In this document: in pieces, positions 36,106-44,531 of the stretch
How positions within the stretch are numbered: the first letter of the stretch is position 1
Layout: every line of letters starts with the position of its first letter
From: CAHJXF01 sp038254545
GTDB taxonomy: Bacteria > Pseudomonadota > Gammaproteobacteria > Burkholderiales > Burkholderiaceae_D
NCBI GenBank assembly: GCA_038254545.1
Contig: JBBSGB010000012.1
Location: forward strand, 34,709-98,708
Direction of reading: 5' to 3'
DNA length: 64,000 nucleotides
Notes under the pieces: model-generated
Told to the model about the DNA's origin: nothing
Database searches by the model: none
What the model saw: only the letters and a program-made list of their open reading frames with translations
Program-made: the position numbers and the translations under genes

Positions 36106-36918
36106 ATGAATTCCATGCGTTTCCGTACGAGCTTCTTCGCGACGGCTTTGATCGCGCTCTTCGCGTTCGGCCCTTCGCTGGCCGCGGCTCAGAACGTCGC
36201 CGTCGTCAACAACAAGCCGATCCCCAAGGCCAAGGCCGACGCCGTCGTCGAGCAACTGAAGAAGCAGGGTCAGCAGGACACACCCGATCTCCAGAACGCC
36301 GTGCGCGAAGACCTGATCCGTCGCGAAATTCTGGTTCAGGAAGCCGAGAAGAAAGGCCTGCCGGTCGACCCCGAAGTGCAGGGACAGCTCGAGCGCGCGC
36401 GTCAGCAGGTTCTGATCGGCGCGCTCGCGCAGGACTACTTCAAGGCCAATCCACCCACCGACACCGAAGTGCGCCAGCAATACGACTTGTACGTGAAGGA
36501 ATCCGGCGGCAAGGAATACAAGGCCCGCCATATCCTGGTCGAGAAGGAAGCCGATGCGAAGGCGATCATCGCGAAGTTGAAGACCGGCGCGAAGTTCGAG
36601 GAACTCGCCAAGCAGTCGAAGGACCCGGGCTCGGCGGCGAATGGCGGCGACCTCGACTGGGCGCCCGCATCGACCTACGTCAAGGAGTTCGCCGACGCGC
36701 TGACCAAACTACCCAAGGGCCAGTACACGCAGACGCCTGTCAAGACGCAGTTCGGCTATCACGTGATTCGTCTGGATGACACGCGCGATGCCAAGGTGCC
36801 GAGCTTCCAGGAAGCCAAGCCGCAGATCACCGCCGCAATGATGGCCAATCAGCAATGGCAGCAAGGCAAGTTCGAAGCGATGCTGAAAGACCTGCGCGAC
36901 AAGGCGAAGGTCGAATAG
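36106..36918 (+). CDS. Periplasmic parvulin-type peptidyl-prolyl isomerase
   Basis: A 270-residue exported foldase. Residues 1-28 form a signal peptide (ATALIALFAFGPSLAAAQ). A SurA-like N-terminal helical part (about 29-135) leads to one rotamase domain with KARHILVEKEADAKAII, FEELAKQSKDPGSAANGGDLDWAP and QTPVKTQFGYHVIRLDD. It catalyses cis-trans isomerisation of X-Pro bonds in periplasmic or outer-membrane clients. A terminator follows directly, so this is the last gene of the yciB-bolA unit. Confidence 0.92.
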   Translation: MNSMRFRTSFFATALIALFAFGPSLAAAQNVAVVNNKPIPKAKADAVVEQLKKQGQQDTPDLQNAVREDLIRREILVQEAEKKGLPVDPEVQGQLERARQQVLIGALAQDYFKANPPTDTEVRQQYDLYVKESGGKEYKARHILVEKEADAKAIIAKLKTGAKFEELAKQSKDPGSAANGGDLDWAPASTYVKEFADALTKLPKGQYTQTPVKTQFGYHVIRLDDTRDAKVPSFQEAKPQITAAMMANQQWQQGKFEAMLKDLRDKAKVE

Positions 36919-36940
36919 GGCCCGTCGCACGATCATGATG

Positions 36941-36969
36941 AAAGGCGTCCTTGGACGCCTTTCTTTTTG
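36941..36969 (+). terminator. Rho-independent terminator after the parvulin gene
   Basis: The arms AAAGGCGTCC (36941-36950) and GGACGCCTTT (36953-36962) pair exactly over ten bases with a two-base loop and are followed by CTTTTTG. It lies 23 bases after the stop of the isomerase gene and separates it from aceK. Confidence 0.88.
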
Positions 36970-37024
36970 TGCGGCCCGCTCGTTGCGCCGCTTGTGCCGT
37001 TTCAGTTGCAGCTAAACTCACTCG

Positions 37025-38827
37025 ATGGACAGCGGCCACCCCACCCTCGTCGCACCGGCGCCCAAACAAATCCTCGCGCAGCCCTCGCCACGCAGCGGCG
37101 GTCTCGCGCTCGCCGTCGCGCAGGTCGTGCTGTGGGGCTTCAACAAGCACTACCGTCTGTTTCGCGAGATCACGCAAGGCGCCAAGGCGCGCTACGAACA
37201 GGCGCGCTGGCAGGAGGTGCAGGAAGCTTCGCGCGCACGCCTTCAGTTCTACGACAAGCGCGTGGCCGAGACGGTCGAGCGGCTCGAGAAGGAGTTCCAG
37301 ACCGACTCTCTGGCCAGCGATTTCTGGCAGCAGGTCAAGTTCCAGTACATCAACCTGCTGCTCGATCATCTGCAGCCCGAATGCGCCGAGACCTTCTTCA
37401 ATTCGGTCTGCTGCCGCATCTTGCATCGCAACTACTACAACAACGCTTTCCTGTTCGTGCGGCCGACGATCTCGACCGAGCACCTCGACTCCGACCCGCC
37501 CGCTTATCGCGCCTACTACCCCCAGAGCGAAGGCGTGCTCGCCGCACTTCATCGCGCGTTCGCGGACTTCGATCTGAAGACGCCGTTCCAGGATCTCGAC
37601 CGTGACCTGCGATTGATCGTGGCTGCGGCGATCTCGCGTTTTCCGCAGCCGTTCGAGAGCGCGCCGAATCACCAGATCCAGTTGCTGTCGTCGCTGTTCT
37701 TTCGCAACAAGGGCGCGTACGCGATCGGCAAGGTCATCAACGGCAACGTCAACGTTCCGTTCGCGATCGCGATCCTGCGCGCGGGCGATGGACGCCTCGT
37801 GATCGATGCGGTGCTGTTCGACATGGTCGACCTGCTCGGCCTGTTCAGCTTCTCGCGCGCCTACTTCATGGTCGATACGCCGGTGCCCGCGGCCTACGTG
37901 CAATTCATACACGACATGCTGCCGGCGCGACCGAAGTTCGAGCTCTACAACATGATTGGCCTGCAGAAGCATGGCAAGGCGCTCTTCTATCGCGACTTCC
38001 TCCACCACCTCGCGCACTCGACCGACGCGCTGGTGATCGCGCCCGGGATCAAGGGCCTGGTGATGACGGTGTTCACGCTGCCGTCGTTTCCGTTCGTGTT
38101 CAAGGTCATCAACGACGTCATCCCGCGCCCGAAGGAATGCGACCGCGCAGGCGTGATGGCGAAGTACTGGATGGTCAAACTGCACGACCGCGTGGGCCGC
38201 ATGGCCGATACGCTCGAATACTCGGACGTGGCGTTTCCGCGCGACCGTTTTTCCGACGAGCTGCTCGCCGAGCTGCGCGCCAAGGCGCCGACCATGGTGT
38301 CCGAGGAAGCCGACGCGATCGTCATCAACCATTGCTACATCGAGCGCCGCATGACGCCGCTCAACATCTACCTGCAGAACGCCCGCCCCGAGGACGCCCG
38401 CAACGCGCTTGGCGAATATGGCCTTGCGATCAAGCAGCTCGCCGCGGCCAACATCTTTCCGGGCGACATGCTCTACAAGAATTTCGGCGTGACGCGCAAT
38501 CGCCGCGTGGTCTTCTACGACTACGACGAGATCGAATACATGACCACGTGCAACTTCCGCGAGGTGCCGGAGGCCCGCACGCCGGAAGAGGAAATGGCGA
38601 GCGAACCGTGGTACTCGGTGGGAAGGCACGATGTCTTTCCCGAGGAGTGGAAGACCTTCCTGCTGGGCGACCCGCAGATCCGCGCGACCCTGCTGGAACT
38701 GCATCCCGAGATCTTCGAAGCGAGCTTCTGGCAGGGTTTGAAGGAACGGATCGAGCAGGGATACATCGAAGACGTGTTCCCCTACCCCGAGGAAAAGCGC
38801 TTCGATCCTGCACGGCTCGAAGCCTGA
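37025..38827 (+). CDS. aceK: Isocitrate dehydrogenase kinase/phosphatase
   Basis: A 600-residue bifunctional enzyme that phosphorylates and dephosphorylates isocitrate dehydrogenase, directing carbon to the glyoxylate shunt during growth on acetate or fatty acids. Landmarks are GFNKHYRLFREITQGAKARYEQARW, DFWQQVKFQYINLLLDHLQPECAETFFNSV, NHCYIERRMTPLNIYLQ, GDMLYKNFGVTRNRRVVFYDYDEIEYMTTCNFR with the kinase catalytic DYDE, and WYSVGRHDVFPEEW. No aceA or aceB is in the window. It fits the fatty-acid-degrading context. Confidence 0.96.
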   Translation: MDSGHPTLVAPAPKQILAQPSPRSGGLALAVAQVVLWGFNKHYRLFREITQGAKARYEQARWQEVQEASRARLQFYDKRVAETVERLEKEFQTDSLASDFWQQVKFQYINLLLDHLQPECAETFFNSVCCRILHRNYYNNAFLFVRPTISTEHLDSDPPAYRAYYPQSEGVLAALHRAFADFDLKTPFQDLDRDLRLIVAAAISRFPQPFESAPNHQIQLLSSLFFRNKGAYAIGKVINGNVNVPFAIAILRAGDGRLVIDAVLFDMVDLLGLFSFSRAYFMVDTPVPAAYVQFIHDMLPARPKFELYNMIGLQKHGKALFYRDFLHHLAHSTDALVIAPGIKGLVMTVFTLPSFPFVFKVINDVIPRPKECDRAGVMAKYWMVKLHDRVGRMADTLEYSDVAFPRDRFSDELLAELRAKAPTMVSEEADAIVINHCYIERRMTPLNIYLQNARPEDARNALGEYGLAIKQLAAANIFPGDMLYKNFGVTRNRRVVFYDYDEIEYMTTCNFREVPEARTPEEEMASEPWYSVGRHDVFPEEWKTFLLGDPQIRATLLELHPEIFEASFWQGLKERIEQGYIEDVFPYPEEKRFDPARLEA

Positions 38828-38865
38828 GCGAATTTCGTCAACCGATCCACCGGAAAGGAATGACC

Positions 38866-39159
38866 ATGGTCAAGTACGCACTGCTCGCCCGCGTCGAAGC
38901 GAAACCCGGCAAGGAAAACGATGTCGAGAATTTCCTGAAAGGCGCGCTACCGCTGGCCCAGAAAGAACCCGGCACGCGCACTTGGTACGCGTGGAAGATC
39001 GACTCGAAGACCTTCGGCATCTTCGACACCTTCGACGACGAGGCGGGTCGCAACGCGCACTTGTCAGGCGAGATCGCCAAGGCCTTGATGGCCAACGCCG
39101 ACACGCTGCTCGCCAAGCCGCCGGTGATCGAGAAGCTGGAGATCCTCGCGGCGAAGTAG
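38866..39159 (+). CDS. Putative quinol monooxygenase (ABM family)
   Basis: A 97-residue dimeric alpha-beta barrel protein. MVKYALLARVEAKPGKENDVENFLKGALPLAQKEPGTRTWYAWKID matches small antibiotic-biosynthesis-monooxygenase/YgiN-type proteins, several of which oxidise quinols without cofactor. The ATG at 38866 has GGAAAGGA at about seven bases; another ATG two codons upstream is too close to it. It lies 38 bases after aceK and converges with the LysR gene. Confidence 0.82.
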   Translation: MVKYALLARVEAKPGKENDVENFLKGALPLAQKEPGTRTWYAWKIDSKTFGIFDTFDDEAGRNAHLSGEIAKALMANADTLLAKPPVIEKLEILAAK

Positions 39160-39202
39160 CGCACGTCGTACTCATCGACCCGCCCGAGCGGGCCGATGAA
39201 GC

Positions 39203-40114
39203 TCACGGCAACAAGGCGCGGCGCAGGTCCGCGTTTGCAAGCCGTTCCAGAAACCACTGCAAGCCCTTGCCCTTCACGCCGGTATTCCACGAGCAATACA
39301 GCGTGCCGGTCATGCGTGATTCGGCGAGCAGCTTGGGTATAAGGCGACCGGCTTCGATATGAGGTCTCGCAAAGCCGATCGGCAGATTGCCGCAGCCCAG
39401 CCCCGCGACCTGCGCGGCGACTTTGGCCTGCATGCTCGGTACGGTCAGCACGTCCTGCCCGCCCAGCAAGCCGATGGTGACCGTCGGCAGGTTGCGCGCG
39501 CTGTCGCCCACTGCAACGGCGCGATGCCGGCGCACCGTTTCCGGCTTGATCGGTTCCACGGCGTCCGCGAGCGGGTGATGCGGCGCGACCGCGAAGACCA
39601 CTTCGAGATCGCCCAAGGGCCGGCTCTGGTATCCGCTCGCGACGCGTTCACCACCCGGGGTGCTCGAGAAGGTTCCGATCGCGAGATCGGCCCGGCTCGA
39701 CAGCAACGCTTCCCAGGTTCCCGAAAGGACTTCGGTGAATAGGCGCAGCCGCGTGCCCGGCTCTTCGGCATAGAAGGCGGCGACCAGTTCGAGCATCGGC
39801 TCGATGCGCACGATGGTGTCGAGCGCGATGCGCAGTTCGACTTCCCAGCCGTGCCCGACGCGCCGCACGCGGCGCTGCAATTCGCTGGCCGCGTGCAAAA
39901 GATGTCGTCCCTCATGCAATAACTCGAGCCCCGCAGGCGTTAGCTTGGCGCGATGCCCGCGCCGGTCGAACAACAGCACGTCGAGGTCGCCTTCGAGCTT
40001 TCGGATCAGGTAGGTCAACGCCGATGGGACGCGCCCGAGCTCCTCGGCGGCGCGCGCGAAACTTCCCTTGCGGTCGATCGCGTCGAGCGCCTGCAATCCA
40101 TCGAGGCTGAGCAT
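39203..40114 (-). CDS. LysR family transcriptional regulator
   Basis: A 303-residue LysR-type regulator. The N-terminal helix-turn-helix is LQALDAIDRKGSFARAAEELGRVPSALTYLIRKLEGDLDVLLFDR (residues ~7-50), and the rest is the type II binding-protein effector domain (ELRIALDTIVRIEPMLELV, RADLAIGTF, GQDVLTVPSMQAKVAAQVAGLGCG). The ATG at 40114 is preferred over a TTG two codons upstream. It faces a pirin gene across 119 bases with two palindromes, the usual layout for a LysR regulator controlling the divergent gene. Confidence 0.93.
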   Translation of the reverse strand: MLSLDGLQALDAIDRKGSFARAAEELGRVPSALTYLIRKLEGDLDVLLFDRRGHRAKLTPAGLELLHEGRHLLHAASELQRRVRRVGHGWEVELRIALDTIVRIEPMLELVAAFYAEEPGTRLRLFTEVLSGTWEALLSSRADLAIGTFSSTPGGERVASGYQSRPLGDLEVVFAVAPHHPLADAVEPIKPETVRRHRAVAVGDSARNLPTVTIGLLGGQDVLTVPSMQAKVAAQVAGLGCGNLPIGFARPHIEAGRLIPKLLAESRMTGTLYCSWNTGVKGKGLQWFLERLANADLRRALLP

Positions 40115-40115
40115 G

Positions 40116-40141
40116 TTCAAAATAGTTGAATGACTTCGTCA
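40116..40141. promoter_or_regulatory. Two adjacent palindromes, probable LysR operators
   Basis: TTCAA-AATAG-TTGAA at 40116-40130 is a perfect 5-5-5 inverted repeat of the T-Nx-A kind bound by LysR proteins, directly followed by TGAC-TTC-GTCA at 40131-40141. They abut the LysR start codon and lie about 90 bases before the pirin start, so binding there could repress the regulator and activate pirin. Direct evidence is only the symmetry. Confidence 0.5.
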
Positions 40142-40233
40142 AATCGCAAGCCTATCATTTCGTCCGTCATACCTATATCTTGATGCCTCTGCCCGCAATC
40201 GTCGAATTTTATCAGGGTACAGAAAGGTTGAAA

Positions 40234-40965
40234 ATGCTTGAAGTTGTCGAAGGCACAGAAGTGCGCCGTGGTGTCGACCGCGGCTATGCGGAGCACGGCG
40301 GCTGGTTGAAGAGCTGGCACAGCTTCTCGTTCGCCGAGTATCACGATCCGGAGCACGTCCACTTCGGGCCGCTGCGTGTCATCAACGAGGACTACATCGC
40401 GCCGTCGTCGGGCTTCGGCACGCACGGCCACCGCGACATGGAAATCATCACCTATGTGCTCGAAGGCGAATTGACGCACAAGGACTCGATGGCCAGCGGT
40501 GGCGGCGCAGGCGCCGTGGTTCGTCCGGGCGACGTGCAGCGCATGAGCGCAGGCAGCGGCGTGCTGCATTCGGAGTTCAACGGCTCGAACGACAAGACGG
40601 TCCACCTGCTGCAGATCTGGATCATGCCGAATGTCTCGGGCATCGCGCCGAGCTACGAGGAGAAGCGCTTCGCGGACACCGACAAGCGCGGGCGCCTGAG
40701 GTTGGTCGCCTCCAGCGACGGGCGCGATGGCTCGGTCACGATCCACGCCGATACGGCGCTGTATGCGGGTCTGTTCGACGGCAACGAGCATGCAACCTAC
40801 CGCGTCGCCGGCGGTCGCAAGGCCTATGTGCACGTGGCGCGCGGGTCGGTTGCCGTCAACGGGCTTGCGCTTGCGGCGGGCGATGCGCTGAAGATCGTCG
40901 AAGCTGGCGATATCGTCATCGAGTCGGGCCGCGCGGCCGAGGTCCTGCTCTTCGATCTCGACTAG
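40234..40965 (+). CDS. Pirin family protein
   Basis: A bicupin of 243 residues. The N-terminal cupin has HSFSFAEYHDPEHVHFGPLRVINEDYIAP, GFGTHGHRDMEIITYVLEGELTHKDSM and GDVQRMSAGSGVLHSEFN, giving the His-His-His-Glu metal site of pirins. Some bacterial pirins have quercetinase activity, others bind metabolic enzymes. ATG at 40234 (MLEVVEG) has AGAAAGG upstream; the frame is open further 5' but covers the regulatory region. It is divergent from the LysR gene and followed by DoxX. Confidence 0.92.
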   Translation: MLEVVEGTEVRRGVDRGYAEHGGWLKSWHSFSFAEYHDPEHVHFGPLRVINEDYIAPSSGFGTHGHRDMEIITYVLEGELTHKDSMASGGGAGAVVRPGDVQRMSAGSGVLHSEFNGSNDKTVHLLQIWIMPNVSGIAPSYEEKRFADTDKRGRLRLVASSDGRDGSVTIHADTALYAGLFDGNEHATYRVAGGRKAYVHVARGSVAVNGLALAAGDALKIVEAGDIVIESGRAAEVLLFDLD

Positions 40966-41087
40966 TGCCGATGTTATTTTGCGGGGCGTCCGGTTCGTCA
41001 TGGCCGGGCGCCTCCCACCAAACGCCTATCATTGCGCGCCTCTACCGTTCTCCGTCACTCCTCTTCGTCACATCGAAAGCGAATGTC

Positions 41088-41510
41088 ATGAAACTCCCCA
41101 TCACCGATCCCGCACACCCGGCCATCGCATTGGTCGGTCGCATCCTGCTTGCATTGATATTCGTCGTGTCGGGCTTCGGCAAGGTCATGAACTACGGCGG
41201 GACCGCGGCCTACATGGCGAGCGCCGGTCTTCCGATGGTCGGGCTCCTGTTGCCGCTGACGATCGCAGTGGAGCTCGGCGGCGGCCTGCTGATCGCCTTC
41301 GGACTCTTCACGCGCCCGGTTGCGATCATCGTCTTCCTGTTCCTCATCCCGGTTTCGCTGGCGTTCCATCACTTCTGGGATGTCCCCGCTGCGCAGGCGA
41401 TGACGCAGCAGATCCAGTTCATGAAGAACGTCGCGATCATGGGCGGCATGCTGATGCTGGCGTTCGCCGGTCCCGGGTCGTTGAGCATGGACGCCCGACG
41501 GGCCCGATGA
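41088..41510 (+). CDS. DoxX family membrane protein
   Basis: A 140-residue inner-membrane protein with four helices. ALVGRILLALIFVVSGFGKVMNYGGTAAYMASAG is the conserved DoxX opening, followed by LLLPLTIAVELGGGLLIAFGLFTRPVAI and FHHFWDV. The family is small, membrane-bound, and linked to quinone-dependent or thiol redox systems. The ATG at 41088 starts just before the first helix. It lies between pirin and cytochrome b561, in the same direction. Confidence 0.88.
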   Translation: MKLPITDPAHPAIALVGRILLALIFVVSGFGKVMNYGGTAAYMASAGLPMVGLLLPLTIAVELGGGLLIAFGLFTRPVAIIVFLFLIPVSLAFHHFWDVPAAQAMTQQIQFMKNVAIMGGMLMLAFAGPGSLSMDARRAR

Positions 41511-41526
41511 ACGGCGATGGCCAGGC

Positions 41527-42081
41527 ATGAGCTTGTCGGCAGCCGTTGACACGCGCTACACGCCCACCGCCATCGTCCTTCACTGGATCATGGCGTTGCT
41601 GATCCTGGGTGCGTTGGGCGTGGGCTGGTACATGGCCGATCTTCCGTTGTCGCCATCGCGAGTGCGACTCTTCAACTATCACAAGTGGGCGGGCATGACG
41701 ATCCTTTCGCTGGCGGCGGCGCGCCTGCTGTGGAGGTTGTTCCACAAGCCTCCGCCGTTGCCGTTCGACATACCACGGTGGCAGCAACGCATCGCACACG
41801 CGGTGCACTGGTTGCTGTATGGAATGTTCTTCGCGGTGCCGCTGACCGGATGGGCCTTCACTTCGGCGGCCGGATTTCCGGTCGTATATCTCGGCTTGAT
41901 TCCCCTGCCCGATTGGGTGCCGGTGGACGAGGCGCTTGCCGAACTCCTGGCCACCGTGCACGCAGTGTTCGCGTACGGTCTCGCGGCGGTGGTCGCTCTG
42001 CACGTCGCAGCCGCGTTCAAGCACGCGTTCGAAGACCGTTCCACAGGCGTCGTGCGCCGTCTGCTCTGGTTTCGCGCGTGA
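41527..42081 (+). CDS. Cytochrome b561
   Basis: A 184-residue di-haem membrane cytochrome with four helices. Haem-ligand histidines appear in IVLHWIMALLI, LFNYHKWAGM, AVHWLLYGMFF and VVALHVAAAFKHAFEDR. It would carry electrons between quinol and a periplasmic partner. Seventeen bases after DoxX and 25 bases before the first YceI gene, a pairing (b561 with YceI) that is very common in proteobacteria. Confidence 0.93.
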   Translation: MSLSAAVDTRYTPTAIVLHWIMALLILGALGVGWYMADLPLSPSRVRLFNYHKWAGMTILSLAAARLLWRLFHKPPPLPFDIPRWQQRIAHAVHWLLYGMFFAVPLTGWAFTSAAGFPVVYLGLIPLPDWVPVDEALAELLATVHAVFAYGLAAVVALHVAAAFKHAFEDRSTGVVRRLLWFRA

Positions 42082-42106
42082 ATCCCGTCAACCGCCTGGA
42101 GACGCG

Positions 42107-42682
42107 ATGAACATTCAACGACTGATCCCCGCGCTTGCTTGTTCGGTCGCGCTTGCCATCGCGCCGACGCTCGCCTCGGCCGCGCAGAAGGTCGTGACCG
42201 GACAAAGCGAGGTCGCTTTCATCAGCAAGCAGATGGGCGTTCCGGTGCAGGGAAAATTCGAGCGCTTCGATGGACAGGTGAATGTCGATCCGGCCAAGCC
42301 CGAGGCCGGCAAAGTGTCGTTCACGGTCGATCTCGCCAGCGCCGCGCTCGGTACCGCCGAGGCCGTGGCCGAACTGAAGAAACCCGACTGGTTCGATGTC
42401 GCGAAATTTCCGTCGGCGACCTTTCAGTCGAGCAGCATCAAGTCACTCGGCAACGGCAAGGTCGACGTCACGGGCAAGCTGATCATCAAGGGCATCAGCA
42501 ACGAGATCCACGTGCCGATGACGCTCGTGCAGCAAGGCGACGTCTTGAAGGCCGGTGGCGAGTTCACGATCAGGCGGCTCGACTACAGGATCGGCGCGGG
42601 CGAATGGGGCGACACCAGCCTGGTCGCCAACGAGGTGCTGATCAAGCCGCGCCTGACCATCCAGGGCACGGCGACGCCGTGA
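42107..42682 (+). CDS. YceI family periplasmic protein (copy 1)
   Basis: A 191-residue exported lipocalin-like protein; signal peptide MNIQRLIPALACSVALAIAP, cleavage near LASAAQ. The YceI pattern is seen in SEVAFISKQMGVPVQGKFERFDGQVNVDPAKPEAGKVSFTVDLASA, KPDWFDVAKFPSATFQS and GDTSLVANEVLIKPRLTI. The family binds polyisoprenoids such as quinones. It follows cytochrome b561 and is more distant from copies 2 and 3 than those are from each other. Confidence 0.92.
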   Translation: MNIQRLIPALACSVALAIAPTLASAAQKVVTGQSEVAFISKQMGVPVQGKFERFDGQVNVDPAKPEAGKVSFTVDLASAALGTAEAVAELKKPDWFDVAKFPSATFQSSSIKSLGNGKVDVTGKLIIKGISNEIHVPMTLVQQGDVLKAGGEFTIRRLDYRIGAGEWGDTSLVANEVLIKPRLTIQGTATP

Positions 42683-42744
42683 AGCGAATGTATCCAGCAG
42701 TTTCCAACCGCCCAATCCGGGCATTCATAGCCACGAGGGTCATC

Positions 42745-43320
42745 ATGAATAGAAGCACCACCGCATCGCTGCTCGCAGCTCTACTCACTGCCACGACGCT
42801 GGCATACGCAGAGCCTGCCAGCTACACGGTCGAGCCGACGCACACCTCGGTGACGTTCGAGGTCAGACACTTCGGCACGTCGACTCTTCGCGCACGCTTC
42901 AATACCAAGAGCGGCGCGATCACGATCGATCCGGCCGCCAAGACGGGCAAGGCCAGCATCGTGATCGACATGGCGTCGGTGCAGTCGGGCGTGCCGACAT
43001 TGGATGGCGCTTTGAAGGGCGCAAAATTCTTCAACGTCGAGCGCGACCGCGAAGCGACGTTCGTCGCGACCGATTTTCGCTTCGATGTCGACAAGGTCAC
43101 GCAAGTGAGCGGCACGCTCACGATCGGCGGCAAGACCAATCCCGTGACGCTCAACGCGACCCACTACAACTGCTACGAGAACCCCTTGATCAAGAAGCAG
43201 GTTTGTGGCGGCGACTTCGACACGACCATCAAGCGTAGCGAGTGGAACATCAACGGCGTCATTCCCCTCGTGTCGGACGACACCAAACTGCTGATCCAGA
43301 TCGAAGCGATCCGCAGTTGA
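42745..43320 (+). CDS. YceI family periplasmic protein (copy 2)
   Basis: A 191-residue exported protein with signal peptide MNRSTTASLLAALLTATTLAYA. The mature chain starts EPASYTVEPTHTSVTFEVRHFGTSTLRARFN, followed by FFNVERDREATFVATDFRF, YNCYENPLIKKQVCGGDF and KRSEWNINGVIP. Two Cys (in YNCYEN and QVCGGDF) are conserved with copy 3 and could form a disulfide. Its close similarity to copy 3 points to a local duplication. Confidence 0.92.
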   Translation: MNRSTTASLLAALLTATTLAYAEPASYTVEPTHTSVTFEVRHFGTSTLRARFNTKSGAITIDPAAKTGKASIVIDMASVQSGVPTLDGALKGAKFFNVERDREATFVATDFRFDVDKVTQVSGTLTIGGKTNPVTLNATHYNCYENPLIKKQVCGGDFDTTIKRSEWNINGVIPLVSDDTKLLIQIEAIRS

Positions 43321-43352
43321 ATTGCACACATCACGGGTGTACGGAAACCACG

Positions 43353-43928
43353 ATGACGATGACCATCATCGCAACCCTGGGCGCTGCCCTTCTCGTCGCC
43401 ACGACGGTGGCGAACGCCGAGCCGGCCAGCTACACCATCGAACCGCTGCACTCGTCGGTGGTGTTCGAGACGAAACACTTCGGCACCTCGACCATCCGTG
43501 CCCAATTCAGGGCGAGGACCGGCACGATCACGATCGACCCGGCGGCTGGCACCGGCGCGGCCAACATCGTGATCGACGCTGCTTCGGTGGCGTCGGGCTT
43601 GCCTAAATTCGACGAGAACCTGAAGAGCGCGAAGTTCTTCAATGTCGCGGCCTATCCGGACATCGGTTTCGTCGCAATAGACTTTCGCTTCGACGGCGAC
43701 AAGGTCGCGCAGATCGGCGGCAATCTCACGATCATCGGCAAGTCCAGGCCTGTGACCCTGCATGCGATCAACTACAACTGCTACAAGAGCCCCCTGTTCA
43801 ACAAGCAGGTGTGCGGCGGCGACTTCGTGGCCACCGTCAAGCGCAGCGAGTGGGACCTCAATATCGGCATTCCTTTCACGTCGGACGAGACGAAGCTGTT
43901 GATCCAGATCGAAGCGACGCACAACTGA
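43353..43928 (+). CDS. YceI family periplasmic protein (copy 3)
   Basis: A 191-residue exported protein, signal peptide MTMTIIATLGAALLVATTVANA. EPASYTIEPLHSSVVFETKHFGTSTIRAQFR, FFNVAAYPDIGFVAIDFRF, YNCYKSPLFNKQVCGGDF and KRSEWDLNIGIP align gaplessly with copy 2. It is the last gene before the copper island and is followed by a possible terminator. Confidence 0.92.
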   Translation: MTMTIIATLGAALLVATTVANAEPASYTIEPLHSSVVFETKHFGTSTIRAQFRARTGTITIDPAAGTGAANIVIDAASVASGLPKFDENLKSAKFFNVAAYPDIGFVAIDFRFDGDKVAQIGGNLTIIGKSRPVTLHAINYNCYKSPLFNKQVCGGDFVATVKRSEWDLNIGIPFTSDETKLLIQIEATHN

Positions 43929-43939
43929 ATCGCGAAGAG

Positions 43940-43963
43940 CCCGCCCGATGGTCGGTTTTTTTC
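43940..43963 (+). terminator. Possible Rho-independent terminator after the YceI genes
   Basis: A short stem (CCG at 43942-43944 with CGG at 43954-43956, CC with GG inside, one C-T mismatch) leads straight into seven Ts. The stem is weak, but position after the last YceI stop and the T run favour termination before the copper genes. Confidence 0.4.
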
Positions 43964-44037
43964 GTGACGCACGCCCATCGATCTTGAGTGCGGAGTTCTG
44001 CTTCTGCGGCGCGGCCGATGCTATATTCCGCTCCCAA

Positions 44038-44463
44038 ATGACCAAGCATCGTCGCCCCCTCGCGTGGCTCCTCTTCGTCGCCTTGCTGTTCACGCAGGTG
44101 GCGAACGCCGCATACGCCTGCACGCGCAACGCATCGGTCGCCGGCGATGAGCTCGCAGCATTCTCGACTACCGAGACGGCATTCGCGCTAGCGTCCGACT
44201 GCGAGGTGACGGCGACAGTCATGGTCGATCATGACCTCCGCATACCGCCGCTTTGCGTTGACCACTGCGTGCATGGCGCGCAGGCAAGCGCCGACGCACA
44301 CGTCCCGGCGATGCATTGGCTTCCCGCCTCGCTGCTCGGAGTCTTCCTGGTTGTCCCTGCGATAGCCCCTGCACACAGCGCGCTGCCGTATTGGAAACCC
44401 CCGGGCATGGGACGATCGATCGTCCCTGCAATTCCCATCCTGCTGGGTCGCTTCCTCTCTTAG
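44038..44463 (+). CDS. Small exported Cys-containing protein at the head of the cus operon
   Basis: A 141-residue protein with a signal peptide (RRPLAWLLFVALLFTQVANAAY). The mature chain has Cys at ACTRN, SDCEV and the CVDHCVHGAQ cluster, then a second hydrophobic stretch (LPASLLGVFLVVPAIAP) and ends ILLGRFLS. I cannot place it in a named family, though small proteins of this sort recur in front of copper RND operons. The minus-strand protein at 58056-58469 has the same plan and also ends RFLS. A role in periplasmic metal handling is inferred from position only. Confidence 0.65.
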   Translation: MTKHRRPLAWLLFVALLFTQVANAAYACTRNASVAGDELAAFSTTETAFALASDCEVTATVMVDHDLRIPPLCVDHCVHGAQASADAHVPAMHWLPASLLGVFLVVPAIAPAHSALPYWKPPGMGRSIVPAIPILLGRFLS

Positions 44464-44531
44464 TCCTCGACGCAGATTCGTACGCGACGCGACCTGCGTC
44501 GCGCCTTCGATATTGACGTCTGGGGAACAGC

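Noticed and set aside
44022..44027. TATATT box just before the first cus gene as a promoter with a leaderless start.
   Set aside because: No credible -35 box lies at normal or MerR-type spacing, so the single box is not enough.
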